Below are positions 61,986-64,000 of a stretch of 64,000 bases of DNA, in pieces (the stretch's first letter is position 1; each line of letters opens with the position of its first letter). Origin of the DNA: an uncultured bacterium (lineage in GTDB: Bacteria; Cyanobacteriota; Vampirovibrionia; Gastranaerophilales; Gastranaerophilaceae). Position numbers and translations under genes: made by a program. Location of the stretch: assembly GCA_949292175.1 (NCBI GenBank), contig CASEYJ010000004.1, forward strand, positions 1 to 64,000. Direction: 5' to 3'. The notes beneath the pieces are model-generated. The model did not search any database and was not told the origin of the DNA. It saw nothing but the letters and a program-made list of their open reading frames with translations.

Positions 61986-62449
61986 TGAATAATAAATTAA
62001 GTAAAATAATTTATTTTATAGTTTGTTTTGTATTCTTTTTAATTTCAGACTTGTACCTAACAAGAATTTTATACGAAAACATAACTCGTGGATTTGCATT
62101 CTCCAGCAAGGTAGTGGCGCTTACATACGTAAAAAATACAGGAGCAGCATTTAATATCTTTCCTAACGCAAGGGAATTCTTAATTATTCTTTCTGTTGTG
62201 GTACTAACACTCTTATTTCTGTATGTAATAAAACATCTAAAATCAATATGGATGAAAGAGATTTTCTTCGTATCACTTCTGTGCGCAGGTATTGCAGGCA
62301 ATCTTCATGAAAGAATTCTGCTTGGTTATGTAAGAGATTTTTTTGAATTAAAGTTTGTGCACTTTCCGGTATTTAACATTTCGGATATCTTCATTAACAT
62401 AGCAGTAATAGCACTTGTAATAATAATACTTGTAAAGAAGACAAAATAA
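61985..62449 (+). CDS. lspA: signal peptidase II (prolipoprotein signal peptidase)
   Basis: LspA removes the signal peptide from diacylated prolipoproteins. The 154-aa protein has four hydrophobic spans, NTGAAFNIF, GIAGNLHERI, YVRDFFEL and FNISDIFIN. The catalytic aspartates in the last two motifs are retained; the usual GNLIDR motif reads GNLHER, a conservative D-to-E change outside the dyad. The start overlaps the upstream stop (TAATG). Confidence 0.9.
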   Translation: MNNKLSKIIYFIVCFVFFLISDLYLTRILYENITRGFAFSSKVVALTYVKNTGAAFNIFPNAREFLIILSVVVLTLLFLYVIKHLKSIWMKEIFFVSLLCAGIAGNLHERILLGYVRDFFELKFVHFPVFNISDIFINIAVIALVIIILVKKTK

Positions 62450-63357
62450 TGATTTACATTGCTGAACTTGATGATGAGGGGAAAAGACTTGATGCTTACC
62501 TAACAGAAGTGTTAGGAGACATTTCTCGCTCAAAAATTCAAGCCCATATAAAACAAGGTGAAATCACAGTAAATAATGAAGTTAAAAAAGCCTCTTATAC
62601 TCTTAAAGAAGATGATAAAATCGAAGTAACACTAACGAATACAACACAAACTGAAATTTTACCTGAGGACATTCCTTTGGAAATCCTTTACGAAGATGAA
62701 AATATGTGCGTTGTTAATAAACCTTCCGGGATGCTAACACACCCAACAACCACAGAAACTTCAGGTACATTAGTTAATGCATTATTGTATAAATTTCAAA
62801 ACAATTTATCTGACATAAACGGAGAATTTAGGCGAGGCATATTACACAGACTTGATAGAAATACATCAGGACTTTTAATGATAGCAAAAAACAACGCCAC
62901 ACACGAAATTCTTGCAAATCAAATAAAAGAACATTCCATCATAAAAAAATATCGTGCAATAGTTAAGGGAATATGGGAAAAAGATGAAGAAACAATAAAT
63001 CTACCCATTGGGAGAAACCCAAAAGCTCCTCACAAAATGATGGTAACACCTGACGGCAAAGAAAGCATAACTATACTAAAAGTATTAAAAAGGTTCAAAG
63101 AAGCTACATCAGTTGAATTAACATTAATAACAGGAAGAACTCACCAAATAAGAGTTCATACAAGCTACAACAAACATCCGATATATAATGATACATTGTA
63201 CGGCGCAGGAAAAGGTAAAGTTTCAACTCAAGAACAAGTATTGCAATCATTCTACTTAAGGTTTACAAAACCTTTTTCTGATGAGATAATAACTATCGAG
63301 ATTCCACCGGATGAAAAATTTAATAAAGTACTCAATTATTTTGAAGGGAAAAAATAA
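62449..63357 (+). CDS. rluD: RluA/RluD-family pseudouridine synthase
   Basis: The 302-aa product has an N-terminal S4 RNA-binding domain (RLDAYLTEVL, SRSKIQAHIKQGEITVNN) and the catalytic domain with Asp in HRLDRNTSGLLMIAKN near residue 130, then GRTHQIRVH. It modifies uridines in 23S rRNA; RluD versus RluB/RluC assignment is an inference. It overlaps lspA by one base (TAATG), a classic lspA-rluD pairing. Confidence 0.93.
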   Translation: MIYIAELDDEGKRLDAYLTEVLGDISRSKIQAHIKQGEITVNNEVKKASYTLKEDDKIEVTLTNTTQTEILPEDIPLEILYEDENMCVVNKPSGMLTHPTTTETSGTLVNALLYKFQNNLSDINGEFRRGILHRLDRNTSGLLMIAKNNATHEILANQIKEHSIIKKYRAIVKGIWEKDEETINLPIGRNPKAPHKMMVTPDGKESITILKVLKRFKEATSVELTLITGRTHQIRVHTSYNKHPIYNDTLYGAGKGKVSTQEQVLQSFYLRFTKPFSDEIITIEIPPDEKFNKVLNYFEGKK

Positions 63358-63737
63358 TGAAATTAGTTTTACAAATCGCAGCATTCATTGCACTTTTCGC
63401 AGTAATTTATATAGTTATACTTAACGGTAATGATTCAATAACCCTACAACTTTGGGCTCCAAAAGTAGATGCTGTTACCCAAACAGTATATCATACAACC
63501 AAAACTTTAAATTTAGCATTCCTTTTGCTTGGCGTACTTGGTGCAGGTTTATTTGCAGGTATTTCATTAGTTATTCCGTTCTACCTTACACAAATGGAAC
63601 AACTTTTTGCGTATAAAAGAGAATTAGAAAGAAGTTCAGTTAAAACCGACACCAGCACATCTCAAGTAAAAGTATTAAAAGCAAAAGTTGAGGTTTTAGA
63701 AAAAGCTCTTAAAGACGCATTAAATAATAGATATTAA
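63357..63737 (+). CDS. LapA-like membrane/coiled-coil protein, 126 aa
   Basis: Two hydrophobic segments (about residues 4-24 and 50-76) followed by a charged coiled coil to the C-terminus. The pattern, including an NLAFLLLGVLGAG second span, resembles LapA/DUF1049 lipopolysaccharide-assembly proteins, though family identity is tentative. Its start overlaps the rluD stop (TAATG), completing the four-gene operon. Confidence 0.7.
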   Translation: MKLVLQIAAFIALFAVIYIVILNGNDSITLQLWAPKVDAVTQTVYHTTKTLNLAFLLLGVLGAGLFAGISLVIPFYLTQMEQLFAYKRELERSSVKTDTSTSQVKVLKAKVEVLEKALKDALNNRY

Positions 63738-63832
63738 AAACGACATCCAATTCTAAAGTCCTTGTTTTACAAGCTATTTCCTGGTTGTTAACAAATATTA
63801 AGCAATATTTATACAAAAAGGCAATTATTTAA

Positions 63833-63857
63833 CTTGTATATACTTTATATATACAAG
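63833..63857 (+). promoter_or_regulatory. inverted-repeat promoter/operator, copy 2
   Basis: CTTGTATATA-CTTTA-TATATACAAG is a perfect 10-bp inverted repeat with a 5-nt centre, 21 bases before the ATG at 63879. It matches copy 1 at 361-380 over the core. Confidence 0.55.
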
Positions 63858-63878
63858 AGAGTAAAAAGAGGTACGAAC

Positions 63879-64000
63879 ATGACTCCATCTGATAGAATTG
63901 GAAATAAACCAAGGCAAATTGACAGACCAATGTCGAGACAGGCATTTCGTCCTGGACAGTGGGATGGAGTCAAACTTGGTTCTAGTCATAAGACATATAT
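63879..64000 (+). CDS. small uncharacterised protein, cut by window edge
   Basis: Only the first 40 codons are visible. The translated segment is polar, with several Arg, Pro and Gln residues (SDRIGNKPRQIDRP, AFRPGQWDG) and no signal peptide. AAGAGG lies 10 bases upstream. Its promoter is similar to that of the small protein at 412. Function unknown; the coding region continues beyond base 64000. Confidence 0.6.
   Translation, partial: MTPSDRIGNKPRQIDRPMSRQAFRPGQWDGVKLGSSHKTY

Overview
The window is an AT-rich bacterial chromosome segment with compact operons, no rRNA or tRNA genes and no CRISPR array. It looks like a gut member of the Vampirovibrionia/Gastranaerophilales (Candidatus Melainabacteria), the non-photosynthetic sister group of Cyanobacteria. 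The supporting signs are an S-layer-homology surface protein, an atpD-atpC pair standing apart from any other ATP synthase gene (the cyanobacterial arrangement), an omega-like RNA polymerase subunit whose core resembles the cyanobacterial form, and many small lineage-specific secreted or FT-motif proteins. The assignment is an inference from gene content and style; no 16S gene is present to confirm it.

Layout. 1-2.4 kb: structured leader DNA, two tiny unknown proteins behind an inverted-repeat promoter, a GNAT-like protein and a PHP phosphoesterase. 2.4-5.1 kb: membrane protein, zinc ribbon, rph, and two related secreted coiled-coil proteins. 5.1-10.3 kb (minus): GT-C glycosyltransferase, M16 peptidase, ilvB and a pilin-like protein. 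10.4-12.4 kb: nanE, a small unknown protein, a ROK kinase and a 74-aa protein. 12.4-13.3 kb: an HTH regulator, a deletion remnant of a second one, and a secreted nuclease. 13.3-20.2 kb: proS and rel (minus), then DUF167, a serpin-like secreted protein and radA. 20.2-29 kb: a 1223-aa coiled-coil giant, trxA, a DEDD exonuclease, an organophosphate transporter and the SLH protein. 29-37.4 kb: GGDEF-like protein, helical surface-type protein, MDR dehydrogenase, rpsT, small membrane protein, dxr and clpB. 37.4-43.8 kb (minus): ppdK, a split chromate transporter, a matrixin and atpDC. 43.88-44.45 kb: a hairpin-packed, gene-free element bounded by inverted repeats. 44.5-58.3 kb: secreted unknowns, nitrilase, nadE, GNAT, MCE-upp, rpoZ-like, punA, rseP-speE, HIT-plsC and two FT-motif proteins (one with a split HNH motif). 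58.3-64 kb: gapA, a small membrane protein, a divergent folate-ligase/cobO pair, and the lipoprotein-lspA-rluD-lapA-like operon.

How the genes fit together. Central metabolism is fermentative in flavour: PPDK, GAPDH, acetolactate synthase and amino sugar salvage through NanE plus a ROK kinase. Envelope biology is prominent: SLH protein, PlsC, MCE, LspA, RseP, matrixin and many signal-peptide proteins.

The most striking signals are: (a) at least 13 genes on both strands whose start codon lies only 6-7 nt after a -10 hexamer and has no clear Shine-Dalgarno, implying frequent leaderless transcription; (b) the 574-bp hairpin-rich element at 43880-44453; (c) an inverted-repeat promoter shared by two small-protein genes at opposite ends of the window; and (d) proteins sharing a short N-terminal FT(S/G) motif.
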